In this document: positions 1 through 11,475 of the stretch, in pieces
How positions within the stretch are numbered: the first letter of the stretch is position 1
Layout of the letters: every line of letters starts with the position of its first letter
Assembly (NCBI GenBank): GCA_038049695.1
Contig: CP142452.1
Span: 49,744,501 to 49,808,500 of the forward strand
DNA from: Cinnamomum chago
Lineage: Eukaryota > Streptophyta > Magnoliopsida > Laurales > Lauraceae
Direction: 5' to 3'
DNA length: 64,000 nucleotides
Program-made: the position numbers and the translations under genes
The notes under the pieces: model-generated
The model's database searches: none
Told to the model about the DNA's origin: nothing
The model's input: the letters and a program-made list of their open reading frames with translations, nothing else

Positions 1-1046
1 GTAAATTCTGTTTCTCTTGAAATGAACGGTCTTTTATCATGAGAGAAAAAGTAACAGTGTGCATCATAAATCAGACTTAGCAGAAACACAATTGGGCTTA
101 TCTTTTATAGGAAGTTGATTGATGAGAGTTGAGTCCTGTCCATTTGGTGGTGTTATCAGTAGGGCTTGCAAGGTAGCCCATACCTTCTTTTAGCTTATTT
201 GTATATGTATATTGGACATATATATGGGATTCTATCGTTATTGATTGTAATATTTGATTAATGAAATGAATGATTTGATGAAAAGTTTTGGAGATTCTCA
301 TTTGTTTATTTAGCAAATTTTGTTTGCATGTATTTTTTATATTGAATAGGTTTGATACAAACAAAAAAAAAAATTATAAAAAAAAAATAAAACACTTTCA
401 CCGACGAAAAAAAAACGTCGGTAAAATACCTTTTTATTTTTTGTTTATTTTTACCGACGAAAAAAATACGTCGGTAACATCCTTTTATATTTTTTTTTAT
501 TTTTTGTTTATGTTTACCGACGGAAAAAAACGTCGGCAAAAGTTTTTTATTTTTCCTAAATTTGTTTGTTTTCTTTTCCTGACGAAAATTAACGTCGGGA
601 ACAGTTTTTTATTTTTTCTAAATTTTTTTTTGTTTTCTTTTCCCGACGAAAATTAACGTCGGTAGAAAGTTTTTTATTTTTTCTAAATTTTTTCGTTTTC
701 TTTTGCCGACGAAAATAAACGTCGGTAAAAGTATTTTTATTTATTATTTATTTTTATTTTTATTTTACCGACGAAAAATAAACGTCGGTAAAAGTATTTA
801 TTAAATATTTAGTAATGTTAAATAGTTTTAACGACGTTTTAAAAACGTCGGTAAAGGATATTAATCGTCGGTAAAAATTCAAATTCTTACCGACGAAATT
901 TATTTTCGTCGGCAAAATGTTTTGTCCACGATTTGTTGCCGACGTCTGGCCGACGAAATTTTTTTCGTCGGTAAAGGTTTTACCGACGTTTTTTTGAGTT
1001 TTGGCGACGAAAAATTTCGTCACTAAAACTGTAGTTTGTTGTAGTG
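1..1046. mobile_element. CACTA (En/Spm-type) DNA transposon, terminal part
   Basis: The element ends at 1046. Read on the minus strand from there, the sequence begins CACTACAACAAACTACAG and runs into TTTTAGTGACGAAA, the classic CACTA terminal inverted repeat. The flank from 1047 (taagcttggataac) matches the interior of chromovirus LTRs elsewhere in the window, where it reads ...cactaagcttgg. The transposon therefore landed inside such an LTR, with taa (1047-1049) as the likely right half of a 3-bp target duplication. The other terminus lies outside the window. No transposase is visible; 1-370 is AT-rich and has no recognisable coding potential. Confidence 0.85.
397..1030. repeat. CACTA subterminal repeat array
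   Basis: About ten units, most with a 53-65 bp period, are each built on a short palindrome of the form ACCGACGAAA...TTTCGTCGGTAAA. The ccgacga half begins near 401, 454, 517, 579, 642, 707 and 767, then at closer spacing up to the terminus. Subterminal arrays of this kind are the usual binding sites for CACTA transposition proteins. The spacers between palindromes are T-rich and alike, so the array grew by tandem duplication. Confidence 0.75.
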
Positions 1047-2025
1047 TAAGCTTGGATAACCCTATTGGTCTGATCCACCGACTTGGAGATCCCCCTCTTG
1101 TCCCGCCATCTGCAGTTTGGATCCCGCTATCCGGTTATTACCGTGGTCTTGTCCCGATGCCGCAGATTGCTACTGTGGTTCCCGATGCCCGGCTCGCTAC
1201 CGTGGTCATGTATAGTATATGTATATGTATTTATAAGATCCACTGTTTCTCCTCACCTCGAGTGACTGAGATCAGTGCCTAGTTATTGCTCTGTCAACTT
1301 AATGAGAGAGGACTTAGCTTCGTGTGGTTGCCATCTTGTTTGTTTCCCGATTCCTTAGTCACCTTTACATGTTTTACAATGCACACTTGTATTTGAATAA
1401 ATGTTTTATCTTGTTTATAGAAATCGTTATTTAGACAGGTTTAAATGCTTTTGAAGGTAAATTCATTTATTATGATATTGTCATTGTATTTTACTCATTT
1501 GGTAAACCGTCATGTTTGACCCACTCTTTGGTACTCAGGTCCGGACATTGTCTACCCCGAGACGTAGCTTGAGGATACGATCGGTGAACCGCAACACCTA
1601 ATCGAGTGGCATGCTGATGATGTCATTTAGACATTGGATTGCTAGAGAGAGATAACATTTTGGGAAAACTTTTAACCATTCTTTTAGGGATTTGTATTTT
1701 GTTTATAATGGCCTTTGTTGGCCTCTATTTTTGGGAATGTAATTAAATGATCTTTTGTATAAACTTTAACCTTACTTTGGGAAACATGCTAATGATCATT
1801 GCTCATTCTGATACAGTGTTATACATGTGATTTATCTTGTGATTAGAAATGAATTATCATTTGATTTGCTACACGCTTCCGCACCAAAAAGAAATGTTCA
1901 TATATCGTTGTGATATCCTCACCACGGACACCTGTGGGAAATTAAATATTAAATAAATGTTCACACACATCATCATTAGTCCCGATCCCAGATTAGTCCC
2001 GCGGGCCCGGTCCGGGGTCGGGATA
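1047..2025 (+). mobile_element. Truncated chromovirus (gypsy) LTR, 3' part
   Basis: This matches the 3' third of the complete LTRs at 30635-33895 and 42822-48021. It has the block around 1080-1210 with repeated ccgtggtc words, the gctacacgcttccgcac block near 1868, and the terminal ggtccggggtcg. The last bases (ggata, 2021-2025) look like a mutated form of the usual cgaca end. The 5' part is missing because of the CACTA insertion. gtcac at 2026-2030 may be the right target duplication, but its partner is outside the window. Confidence 0.8.
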
Positions 2026-2057
2026 GTCACCCAAATTGTAGAGTCTTCTTTTCCAGT

Positions 2058-2450
2058 TTGAACGACCTCCCCCTAAGGTGGTTCTGCGTACTCCCAGAGG
2101 GATCGATTTCGAGCCGGCCACAGCTCCGAAACTCCTTCGTGGAAAAGTTCCAGGCGCACAGAGTCATCCCAAAAACAGACGATGACCTCATGGCAATCAG
2201 AATGAGGCAAACTGGAAACATTACTCAGTTCACCATGAGAGTCTACACCGTCTACAGCCAAGTGGAGGACGCCACTAACAAAGTGGCCCTCACATCCTTC
2301 AAACAAGCTCCCCTGCCAGGCAACAAGCTTCGAAAGGACCTAGTTCAGTTTCCCGTAGTCACGGTGAAGGCACTGATGGCCAGGGTGAACCAGTTTAGCG
2401 AACAAGGAGACGAGGCTTGAGGTAGGGAAAGCTTCGGCCTCTGGCAAGAC
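2058..2450 (+). pseudogene. gypsy Gag (retrotransposon gag domain) fragment
   Basis: An open stretch of about 120 residues carries the plant gypsy Gag pattern: LPEGSI near the start, then a short spacer to LRNSFVEKF, a DDLMAIRMRQ...TQFTMRV segment, and A..SFKQ...G..LRKDL near the end. In intact elements this domain forms the capsid. It is partial: the N-terminal part, zinc knuckle, protease and pol are absent. Downstream to about 2700 the reading is broken, and a phrase (ccaatctacaagctcctgg-like) occurs twice, suggesting a local rearrangement where pol was lost. Confidence 0.7.
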
Positions 2451-2774
2451 AGATCATTAAAAAAAGAAAAGGCATCCCAGAAACAGGACGCGGACTGAAA
2501 CAAAGCCCCACTGAGTTCGGCAACGACCTCAGAGAGCGGTAAGAAGTCCAAGTCAATTGTTGCCCCATACAAGGCTGTTGACACGGTCTTCCAGGAACCA
2601 ATCTACAAGCTCCTCGACAAGATCAACTCACAGCCATTCTTCAAGCGGCCAATCTACAAGCTCCTGGAAAGATTGGTTCCTGGATGCCATTCATTGATTG
2701 AAGAAAAGATTACAAAATTCTTTACATTTTTCCACCATTTCAAAAAAAAAAAGAAATACATCAGAAAAACTTCA

Positions 2775-3751
2775 AGGAGCAGAGGCCTCCGCATTGGCTT
2801 CAGGAGGCTCAGTCGCGGCAACTTGGGGAGTAACCTCAAGTGGAGGAGTCGAAACAGCTTTTCGAGCGACCTCAAGAGCGGGGGCAGAACTCGGCTCAGG
2901 CTAGGAGTTAGAAAATTTGGGCAGATTTTGGTAAACAGGGTGATCCTCGGGGATCCCTGCCTTTTTCAATGCAGCCTGGCACCAAAGCTCGAACAACGCC
3001 GAGCTTATCTTCTCGACTTAGGCCTCATATTCCTTAGTTGCTGCATCCACCCCGTCCTGAAAAACTGCGTCAACTTCAGCTTGGACTGAGGCTTGGAGTT
3101 CGGCATTTTCCTTATGCGCCAGTTCGAGCTCGGCATTCTGTTTCGCCAGCTCGGCCTCGAGTTCAAGTGCCCTTTTCGCCTTAGCCTCGGCCACGCCCTT
3201 CAGCTCATGGGTCTCGACCTTCAGCTTCAAGATTTCGTTAAGTGTAAACTCGAGCTCTGCCCCTTGGTTGTTGTTCTTCTCCTCCACCTCTTTCAACTTC
3301 TGGTTACACCCCTCCAAGGCCGTCGCAAGTTTCTTCTTCTCTGCCTCCAGCTTTTTGACCTTGGAGCTACTTTGACGGGTCATGTCTAGGACAGCCTGAA
3401 CCCTCTACGCAATCTGAGAAAAGAACGTGTCAGAGAAAAGCAAACGGGATCAAACACTACATAGGATCTATGATGAAGACTTACCGAGAAAACCAACTGC
3501 AGAGAGGAAATTAGCAACAACGTGTCATCTGCTCCCTTATGCCTCTGCATGTCGAGAGGAAGAGCACACGTGTTGGCAAGAGCAGCGATGACGAGGGGGC
3601 TACTGGATAGACAGTCCTCCACCGTCATGGGCCTCCCAGACTCAAGTTGGAGGCTTGGCCTCCACAGGGCCTGCCCTGTGGGTTGCAGAGTCGAGACTTG
3701 GCCGGGGCCCTTCTCCACCGAACCCTCGGCCCTGGACCTCCTCTCCGACGG
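2775..3751 (-). pseudogene. Antisense ORF of the Tat-like element, C-terminal coiled-coil exons
   Basis: Minus-strand coding continues here from 6918-7266 once the inserted LTR is removed. Segment 3746 down to about 3485 reads in the frame LWRPSLQLESGRP...ALANTCALP...LLLISSLQ. A GTAAGT donor near 3485 and a TTTTCTCAG acceptor near 3412 imply an intron of about 70 nt. The next exon (to about 3018) is strongly heptad-like, with MTRQSSSKVKKLEAEKKK at the start and many AELE and KENAEL repeats: a long coiled coil. The tail to 2775 is Pro/Ala/Glu-rich. At least two in-frame stops are present (for example a TAG just before QAVLD). The function of this protein class in Tat-type elements is unknown. 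Confidence 0.55.
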
Positions 3752-6700
3752 TGTCGCGACCCCGGACCGGGAATCCGGGATCGGGACATTAGTGGATAAT
3801 GATTAAAGGATCTACATCCACTTGATACAATTTATTTTGTTTCCCACAGGTGTCCGCGGTGAGGATATCACAACCCTGCATGAATATTTCTTTTGAGTGC
3901 GGAAGCGTGTAGCAAATCAAGTGATGGACTATCTCAACTATGCAAGCATTAACATCGATATCAAACGGTATCAGAAAGAGCAATGGTATATAGCAATGTT
4001 TCCCAAAAGTTGTTAAAGTTAGACAAGTTATCATTTAGTTACAATCCCCAAAATTAGAGGCCAACAAAGGCCAATATTACAAAATAATAACCCAAAGAAT
4101 AGTTAACAAGTCCTTCCCAAAATGTTACGCTTCTCAAAGCAATCTGATGTCTACATGACATCGTCAGCACGCCACTCAACTAGAGGTTGCGGTTCACCTA
4201 CCGCCTCCTCTGGCTCCTCCTCAAGGAAGCCGGCAACGGGACCTGAGTACCAAAGCAAAGGATCAGACACGACGGTCTGGCAAGAGAAAGCAAGGATACA
4301 ACAATATATAATGTAAGAAATCTCTTGGAAAGCGTGTAAATCTGATTAAGCAATAACTCTCATAAAACAGGTAAATCATTTGCTATAAAACAAGTAAACA
4401 AGATAAAACATATGAGGTAACCAAGGGATCGGGAACAAGCAAGATGGCGACCACACGAAGCTAAGTCCTCTATCACTAAGGCGATAGAGCAATAACTAGG
4501 CCCTGATCTCAGTCACTCAAGGTGAGGAGAAACAGGGGATCTCATATAAATACATATACTATACATGACCACGGTAGCGAGCCGGGCATCGGGGACCACA
4601 GTAGCAATCTGCGGTATCGGGACAAGACCACGGTAATGACCGGGTATCGGGATCCAAACTGCAGTTGGCGGGACAAGAGGGGGATCTCCAAGTCGGTGGA
4701 TCAAACCAACAAGGTTATCCAAGCTTAGTGGTGCCGACTCATGGGTCAAATACAATCGAGACAATGCAAGTAAATCAAGTACCAATATATATAATCAAGC
4801 GGGCAAGACGGGGGTGCTCAAGGGCACACGGACATATCACGTGGTGCAATGCACTTCGGGTCAAGTAACCATTTCAAGTGTACACTATGCTTTCGGGGGA
4901 AAACAAGTCATGTGGTGCAAATCTCGGGAAGTGAGGTGAAACAGTGGACTATAACAATTTCGGGAAAAATATTGATTTCAAGATCTATCTAAGTGAATAG
5001 GGGTCCCGTATGTCGATTATTGAAATGACTTGGTACTCCTTGAGTTTGAAGACATTCCGGGCTCCTTATGCACTTTTACACTTTTCAAAACTTCGAATGA
5101 CATCCTTGTGATATGGTTTCTTTCTCAAATGGCCTCAAACAATGCCTATTGAATCTCCTTTGATCGATAAAGTTCAACGCTCGAACGAACAGGAGAGTTC
5201 GTTCGAGCGGGGAGCTTTTCGAAATCTGGAGAATTTCGGTTACCTTGCGGTCAGCTGGCGGTTAGCCGCCGATGCATTCGGCGGTTAGCCGCTGGGTAAC
5301 CGTGGAGCTGACCGGATTTCAAGGGGAATTCTGATGCTCTCGGGAAAAGGAACCGTGAAGGGCGGTTGGCTAGCGGTTAGCCGCCGACGGGTTCGGCGGT
5401 TAGCCGCTGGCTAACCGTGAGGCTGACCGCGTTTTCAGGTGGAAAATGATGCTCTCTGGAAAAGTCACCGCGGTGCGCGGTTAGCTGGCGGTTAGCCGCC
5501 GATGCATTCGGCGGTTAGCCGCTGGCTAACCGTGAGCTGACCGCCGGTTACGAAAATGCTCACTGAGTTCAGTTTTGAGTCATTTTCCTCCTCAAAACCA
5601 TCTTCCTCACATCCACAAAGTCCTTACAATAACATTGAGCTAATAGCTCCTCCAATGCATCTCTTTATACTTCTCCAAATCCTCATTAAGAGTTCTCTCC
5701 ATCACTTCTTCCATGTCAAGTCCAATGCAAATAAAAGAGAAGTAAACCATTTCACAAGCATTCATCTAAGCTATCACAAGAACAATAAATGCTCTACCAA
5801 CATGTTTATAAAACATTGAATGAAACTATCAATATACATTATGAGCATTTATTTCAAACAAACCTCATTAAATGAAAGTATGGAAATTCCATAAAGACTA
5901 CACCAAATCATTTCAAAATTTAAAACATCCAACATTCACTTGCCTCTATTCCAAGCTAGTTGAAAACAAGCCTTTTATCACCTCTATTGCTCAAAGCCAA
6001 GCTACACATCAAAAATCCCAAAACAACCCTAAAAATGGGTTACACAAGGAATGACAATGAACAAACCAACAATAATGCAAATGTAGCTTCTCAAAGGCTA
6101 GAGGAACACTAATCTAGGAGATGGGAATGATCACCTACCTTGAAGGTCCTCTAATGGCAATAGCAAACTCAATGAAGGTCTTGAGATTGAGGTCTCTCTT
6201 CACAAATGGTATCAACGGCAAGCTTGTGAGATGAGGAAGAAGATGGTGAGTTCCATTTCGAGTTTGGTGCAAGATTGGTGAAGATTTGAGATGGAGAAGC
6301 AAGAAGAAGAAGAGGAGAAAGCAAGAACCCTAGACTCAAAAGGTTTGTGCTGGAACAATGAAAATGGAATGACTTAGAAAGGGGAAATGGCTTCTCTTGA
6401 TAGCTAATGACTTGGGTTGGGGTTGGGTCCCACAACTTAAGAAGCTAAAGGGGCTGAAATCATCTCTCTCGGGTCCTCGGATGAATTCGACGAAGAAGGA
6501 AGAAATGTTCGTCGAAATATCTACTTTCCAAAAAGTCTATGTTTCGCGGGTTTCGGGAATAATGAGTTTTGGTACAGATTTGGTGTGTAAAGACTGTTTT
6601 GCCCTCAAGGCCAAGAATTCGGGTTTCGTGATCTCAAACGAGAACGGGATCAACATAAAAGTTGTTGGAATCCACAAGATGAATGCAACGGGCCAAAAAC

Positions 6701-6917
6701 ACAATTCACAACAAATCGGGAAATTTCTCGAGAAAATACCAAGCCGAAAAGGGAACCCCCAAAGGGCCCCACAAGAAATCCAAAACACACAAAGTAGCCC
6801 AAAACTAAAATCAATGTTAAATCTAAACCCAACTTAACCAAGAATCACTAATCAAGCTTAGCACTAACACGCAACTTAATTAGCACTAATCGGGATCACT
6901 CGGGTCGGGGTCTTACA
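3752..6917 (-). mobile_element. Solo chromovirus LTR (minus strand)
   Basis: On the plus strand it begins tgtcgcgaccccgg and ends cggggtcttaca, the reverse complement of the LTR ends at 30635 and 33895. A 5-bp target duplication, GACGG, lies at 3747-3751 and 6918-6922. No internal domain is present, so it is a solo LTR left by LTR-LTR recombination. It interrupts the antisense gene of the host element. Conserved family blocks are recognisable: the ccgtggtc minisatellite at about 4560-4700 and the gcggttagccgc palindrome cluster at 5220-5550. Confidence 0.9.
5170..5550. repeat. Palindrome cluster in LTR (gcggttagccgc family)
   Basis: Three successive units pair gcggttagccgccgatgc or a close variant with gccgctggctaaccg, giving nested inverted repeats. 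Each is followed by a short AT-richer spacer with tgatgctctc. Just upstream, at about 5177-5210, a separate hairpin pairs gctcgaacgaac with gttcgttcgagc. The same cluster occurs in the related LTRs at 31930-32350 and 44160-46480. Confidence 0.8.
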
Positions 6918-7266
6918 GACGGAGCCTTTTCCCTCACCTCTTCTGTAAAACACTGCCAAGCTCCTGTGCCTGGGCCCTCGGACCTAGGCCTTTTCTCCGG
7001 CCGACCTCCCTCCTTTGCGGCGTCAGCAGAGCGCTCCCGAACTGCGCCCGAAACAACAGAAGGAGGAGCTCCTGCGCCACCCGAGGCCGCAGAGGCAGGA
7101 GTGGCGTCGGCAAAAGGAGGCGTGGAAGAAGGAGCTCGGCTACCAAAGAATTTAGGCCCAAGATCTTTTGTCTTCAAGGCGGGTCGACGTTGCTCCATTT
7201 CCTCTCCCCTTTCTTCTTGGTTGGAGGGGGATGAGTAGGCTTCGACGAGTTGGGACAGGTCGGCAA
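6918..7266 (-). pseudogene. Antisense ORF of the Tat-like element, central Ala/Pro/Glu-rich part
   Basis: This is a minus-strand continuation between two LTR insertions. With the duplicated GGCAA counted once, the frame runs in from 10132 as EVADLSQLVEAYSS, then to MEQRRPALKTKDLGPKFFG and an Ala/Ser/Pro-rich stretch ending TEEVREKAPSV at 6918. It is open across the whole segment. The composition suggests a disordered linker between the N-terminal domain and the C-terminal coiled coil. No enzymatic motif is visible. Confidence 0.5.
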
Positions 7267-10126
7267 TGTTAGACCCCGACCCAAGCCAGTTCGATTAGTG
7301 TGTGTTTAGTCCTAAGTGGGTTTAGTTGTTGTTGGGTTAGAAATAATTAGTATTAGTCAGACACACTCAGGAAGGCCTGAGTGCACGTGTAAGCTTCGGA
7401 GGATCGTATTGATTTCCGTGTATTTGTGATTTTGATTTCATTTGAATGATTTTACTATGTGTTACAACTTTCATTCTTAGCTTATTCATGTTTGAAGCCC
7501 AAAAACCCAAGTTCCGGCCCAAAAAGGGGTAAAGTTGTCTTTTATACAAAAATCTGGACACAAATTTCGAGATCTCAAAACCATGTCAAAAATATACTTT
7601 TTGGAAACTAGATATTGCAAGGATCAATTTATCCTTCTTCGTCAAGTTCACTCGAGGCCCACAAGATCATGTTTTTGTCAATACAAGATTCAAGTTCATT
7701 GGGCCCCATTCACTAGTGTCTAAGTTAACACTCCTTATCTTCCACTCTTTTCATTCTCAAGCCCTAACCCTCGAGTACCAAGCTCTAAAGAGAAAACCCT
7801 CTTTTCTTCCATCTTCCTCACCTTGCATGCCCAAGCTAGAAGCCTCCAAATAGAATTCTAAGACCATCACCTTCTTCCTCTCATCTCAAGCTTTCTATTA
7901 ATGTCATTTTCTTGAAAGTTAGAATTGAGTAAGCTCTCCATTTGTTTTCATTCCTTTTGTTTGGGTATTTCTAGGTAAGAGCTTCAACCCATATTTTTCA
8001 TGGAGTCATTTTAGCCCCTAAAGATCTTGTTTTCCATGTTTGCAAACCCCTTTGTGAGAATGGGTTCTTTGTTTTCATTTTTGTTGAGTTTTGAATGGTT
8101 TTCCATGGGATTCTTGTAGTGTTGGCTTAGCTTTTGAGTAAGAGTGCTTGAAGAGGATTGTTTAGCATTTCGGCAAAGGCAAGTAATCTCTATAGGCTCA
8201 ATGTTGCATGTGTACTTTAGATTACTTTATTTTTTTTCTAGAAATTTTGCACATAAACTTGTTTATAAACTTCATGATCATGTTTTCCTTAGATTGAATG
8301 TTTGAATTGTGGAGAAGGTGTTTGGATTTAATGTTCATTGGAGTTTTATGAAGGTTTTAAAGGATTGTTTGAAGAGATTTAATGGTTGTTATTGGGAGGC
8401 AAGAAAGTCTTTTGTTGGAAGAAAACATGTTTGGAGATGAAGGGGAAAAAGGCCAGAATGGCTTTTCCCGGGCAGCAGAAATGACTGCCCGCTCGAGCGC
8501 GCAGTCATTTTGACTGCAGCTCGGGCAGCAGATTGGCTGCCCACTCGAGCGCGCTGCTGGCCGCTCAAGCGCGCAGTCATTCTGAATGCAGCTCGGGCAG
8601 CAGATTGGCTGCCCGCTTGAGCGCGCTGTTGGCCACTCGAGCGCGCAGTCATTCTGACTGCAGCTCTTGCCCGCTCGAGTGCCACTTTGAAACGCCTATA
8701 ACTTTTGATTCCCATATCAGATTTGGAAGTTCTATATACCGTTGGAAAACTCTTGAAGCAAGGAATCCAATGGTATACTTATCTTAGTGATCAAAGATTG
8801 AAAAGTGAGGTGGATATTTGAATCAATGAAACCAGTATGTGATTAAGAGTTTTTAGCCTGATATTGTGTACTCGAAGCCTAAGATGTCTTTGAACTTCCG
8901 GGGGCACCAACTCTCTTTTAAATTCCAACACTTGGGCTTCGTTTACACAAAGATCAACCAAAGGTCCTTACATGTGCTTGTTAGGCTTTGTATTCGTACG
9001 TTGGTTTGATTTAATGGACATCATTGTGTGTTCGTTTGAAGTTAAGTACAAGCTCATTTTGAAGATTTGTTTCAAGAAAAAGGAGATCACTTCCTAAGCA
9101 TGTTATGCATATTAAGTATGCCTTTTGCTAGTCTTATTTGTTGTGTTTTGATAAGTGATTTTCCCCCTTTTTATCTCGACATGTTTAGACCGTGTTTCGC
9201 GTGTTTTGTGCATTCATGAATTTAAGTGAACACCACTGAGCTTGGGCTGCCCTTTCAGTTTGATCCACTGTTTGAGGGTCCTTAAACATGTGGACTGTCT
9301 GCAGACTGGTCGTGTATTTATTACACATCGTGCGTGTCCGGTTCCTCGGCCGGAATCCCCGTATATATGAGAATCGTGTTGTGATTATATTATTTATATC
9401 GTGCTTGTCGTGCATGCTAGCTCTTTTCATTATAAATGATAGAGAAAGGATGAGCTCTTTGTGGAATGTAACTATTCATGATATTATAAGTATTCATGTC
9501 AGCTTTGCTCGTATTTTGAAATGTACCTTAGTCATGTAACTGTTTACAATTAAGTAAAATGCCTTTATATGTTTTCTGAAACACTTAGTACTTGTATGCT
9601 CAAGCCTAAATTGATTACCTGCCAAACCGTTGTGTTTGACCCTTGTATGTTGGTACCCAGGTGCAGAAGACGTTGCCTTTGAGGAGGAGCGTCAGGAGGA
9701 GGCTCTTGAGCCACCCCCAGTGAGAGAGTGGCAGCCCAACGATGCCAACTAGACGTCGGGCGGGTTCTGGAGTTTCGTTACACTTTGTCATGGGGTTCTT
9801 TTTATTACTTTTTAGTATTGTATTGGCCTTTGTTGGTCTCTTATGGGATGTAACTAAACTTAACTTACTTTGTGTAGCCTCATAACTTGAATTATGATGG
9901 GAATGCCATGTTAACTCCTTTCTTTTGATACTATGTCTTATGATTATTTGTCATAGCACTTAAAAATTTATTAGTGCTCGTCTTGATGTGATTTCCTACA
10001 CGCTTCTGCAAACTTGTTCATGTGAGTTAGATTCCGCGTGTCTAGGGAATCCTCACCGCGGGAACCTGTGGGAAATCAACGCAATCAACTCGTCGCGGGC
10101 CCGGGGTCCGTTCCGGGGTCGCAACA
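7267..10126 (+). mobile_element. Solo chromovirus LTR, divergent subfamily
   Basis: It begins tgttagaccccgacccaag and ends ggtcgcaaca, with target duplication GGCAA at 7262-7266 and 10127-10131. It shares only scattered blocks with the main LTR family: the start, a gctacacgcttc block near 9998, the ctcaccgcgggaacctgtggg block, and the terminal gggcccggggtcc region. It therefore belongs to a distinct subfamily. Its interior carries its own palindrome cluster (8465-8690) instead of the gcggttagccgc one. It interrupts the antisense gene of the host element. Confidence 0.88.
8465..8690. repeat. Palindrome cluster in LTR (gctcgagc family)
   Basis: There are five to six copies of cgctcgagcgcg, or one-base variants, alternating with gcagtcattctgactgcagc and ggcagcagattggctgcc, each itself an inverted repeat. 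The GC content is far above the flanking LTR. The cluster occupies the interior of the LTR, as the other cassettes do in their families. Confidence 0.75.
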
Positions 10127-10932
10127 GGCAACCTCCGAGTTGGTGGACGATTTGGATGCCTCGGCAGCTGAGACTCTTCGTCGTTCGACGTCGGTCAGGG
10201 TGAGCACGGGCTCCTTCCTCTTAATGTACGTGTGGTACCTCGGCTCGTACCCAAGCAAGGACCAAGAAGCCCGCCTGTGAAGACCCTGGTAGTCGCGGAC
10301 GGCCTTCAGCCAGCTATCGTTTCTCTTCTAGTCGGCACGCTCGGCCACCTACCTTCTCCGGCTAACCTCTATACGACAAGAGAAAGCGTCAACTCCGCAA
10401 AACAAGAAAAGAAAACAAGAGCACTTAGAGGAAATCGGTATTTACTTGGAGGAACCCCGAAGTAACAAGGGATCCTGTACAACCTATCCACCTCAGTCTC
10501 GGCCTCACCGAACTCCCAATTACCGGAGATGAACATACGATTGTCCCCGGCATGTCTGTTCGAGTCCTCCAAGTCATAGACAAAAGGCTCCAGTTTTGGC
10601 TTCCCCCGGAGGTAGTAGCAGTGACCGTCTCCTGCGGACTTACAGATGTCATATACATCCTCGATGTCATGGACATCGAGGTTAATGCCCAAGATCTTAT
10701 TGAGTTCGGCGGCACCCATTATTACTTTATAGCTATTGGGCATCAGCTGACAAGGGCCAAGGTGCCATGTCTCCAAGCAAGCTCTAAGAAGAGGGTAAAT
10801 AAGAAATCTAACCCCTCCTTCAATTATTGAGGCCAAAGGGAATGGCATCCAGCCATCACGGAAGGAATAACCCTCAAAAGGGTTCTTTGGGTTGTCTAGT
10901 TTGATCTGGATGTTGTTTGGGATTCTATACAT
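10127..10932 (-). pseudogene. Antisense ORF of the Tat-like element, N-terminal 'putative plant transposon' domain
   Basis: Minus strand, ATG near 10932. The first exon encodes about 160 residues resembling the plant domain annotated as putative plant transposon protein (Transposase_28-like): PFPLASIIEGGVRFLIYPL, then PCQLMPNSYKVIMGAAEL and YYLRGKP. A GT donor at 10445-10444 and an AG acceptor at 10370-10369 bound a T-rich intron of about 77 nt that keeps frame. Beyond it the frame reads SWLKAVRDYQGLHRRASW...YHTYIKRKEPVLT down to 10132. Two in-frame TAG codons there replace probable Trp codons, so this copy is dead. Similar antisense ORFs are known in Tat-lineage gypsy elements; their role is unknown. 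Confidence 0.65.
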
Positions 10933-11224
10933 CTCCCTGAACCCAGCTATGGCCTCAGGGTTGTCCAGTCAATGCCTATAGGTTCCTATTTTTCCTAAAA
11001 ATGGAGAAACTGGAAAGAATAGATGGCAGAAACCCTGAGCAGTGGGCAGAAACCCTAACAGAAATAGAAGATGAACGAAAGAAGGAGATGGGGAAGAAGA
11101 CTCACAGAAGGACGACTTCGACTCAGACTCACTAAAAATAGAACTCCGGCAGGGCTTCTTCTTTCTTGCAGCAGAAACTCTCTCTGATGAATACCAAAGT
11201 GGAAAAACGAATAAGGAAAAACCC

Positions 11225-11232
11225 TATTTATA
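11225..11232 (-). promoter_or_regulatory. TATA box for the antisense gene
   Basis: Minus-strand TATAAATA in the context CTCTCTATAAATAGGG lies about 290 nt upstream of the antisense ATG at 10932, a good match to a plant TATA box. It sits inside the 3' end of the same element and points against the element's own transcription. Assignment is by position and sequence only. Confidence 0.5.
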
Positions 11233-11475
11233 GAGAGAATGGCGCCCTTTTGAATTCTGAAAAGCACGCGTGCGAGGCATCACCTACGTGTCGCTTCGAA
11301 TTCGTTAGACAACCAACCAGATGGAGACACGTGGTACCGCCAATTTATCTCTCGTAATGATTCATACGCTCTATTAATTACCTCGAACAGGCAAAGCAAC
11401 AGCAGAGTGCTATTTATCGCCTCGGGCAGACGAAGCGACACCGATGTGCTATTAATCGTCTCGGGCAGAAGAATA

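Noticed and set aside
397..1030. Possible CRISPR-like or satellite array
   Set aside because: Regular palindromes with spacers, but the adjacent CACTA terminus and T-rich related spacers identify it as subterminal transposon repeats in plant DNA.
1001..1282. 93-codon plus-strand ORF with GLIHRLGDPPLVPP
   Set aside because: It runs across the CACTA end into LTR sequence, so it is chimeric. The similar ORFs in other LTRs lack a shared start and follow the minisatellite.
8389..8715. 108-codon minus-strand ORF with repeated ARAAVRMTARSSGQQRA
   Set aside because: The apparent protein repeat is the translation of the gctcgagc palindrome cluster; no domain, start or homologous frame in sister LTRs.
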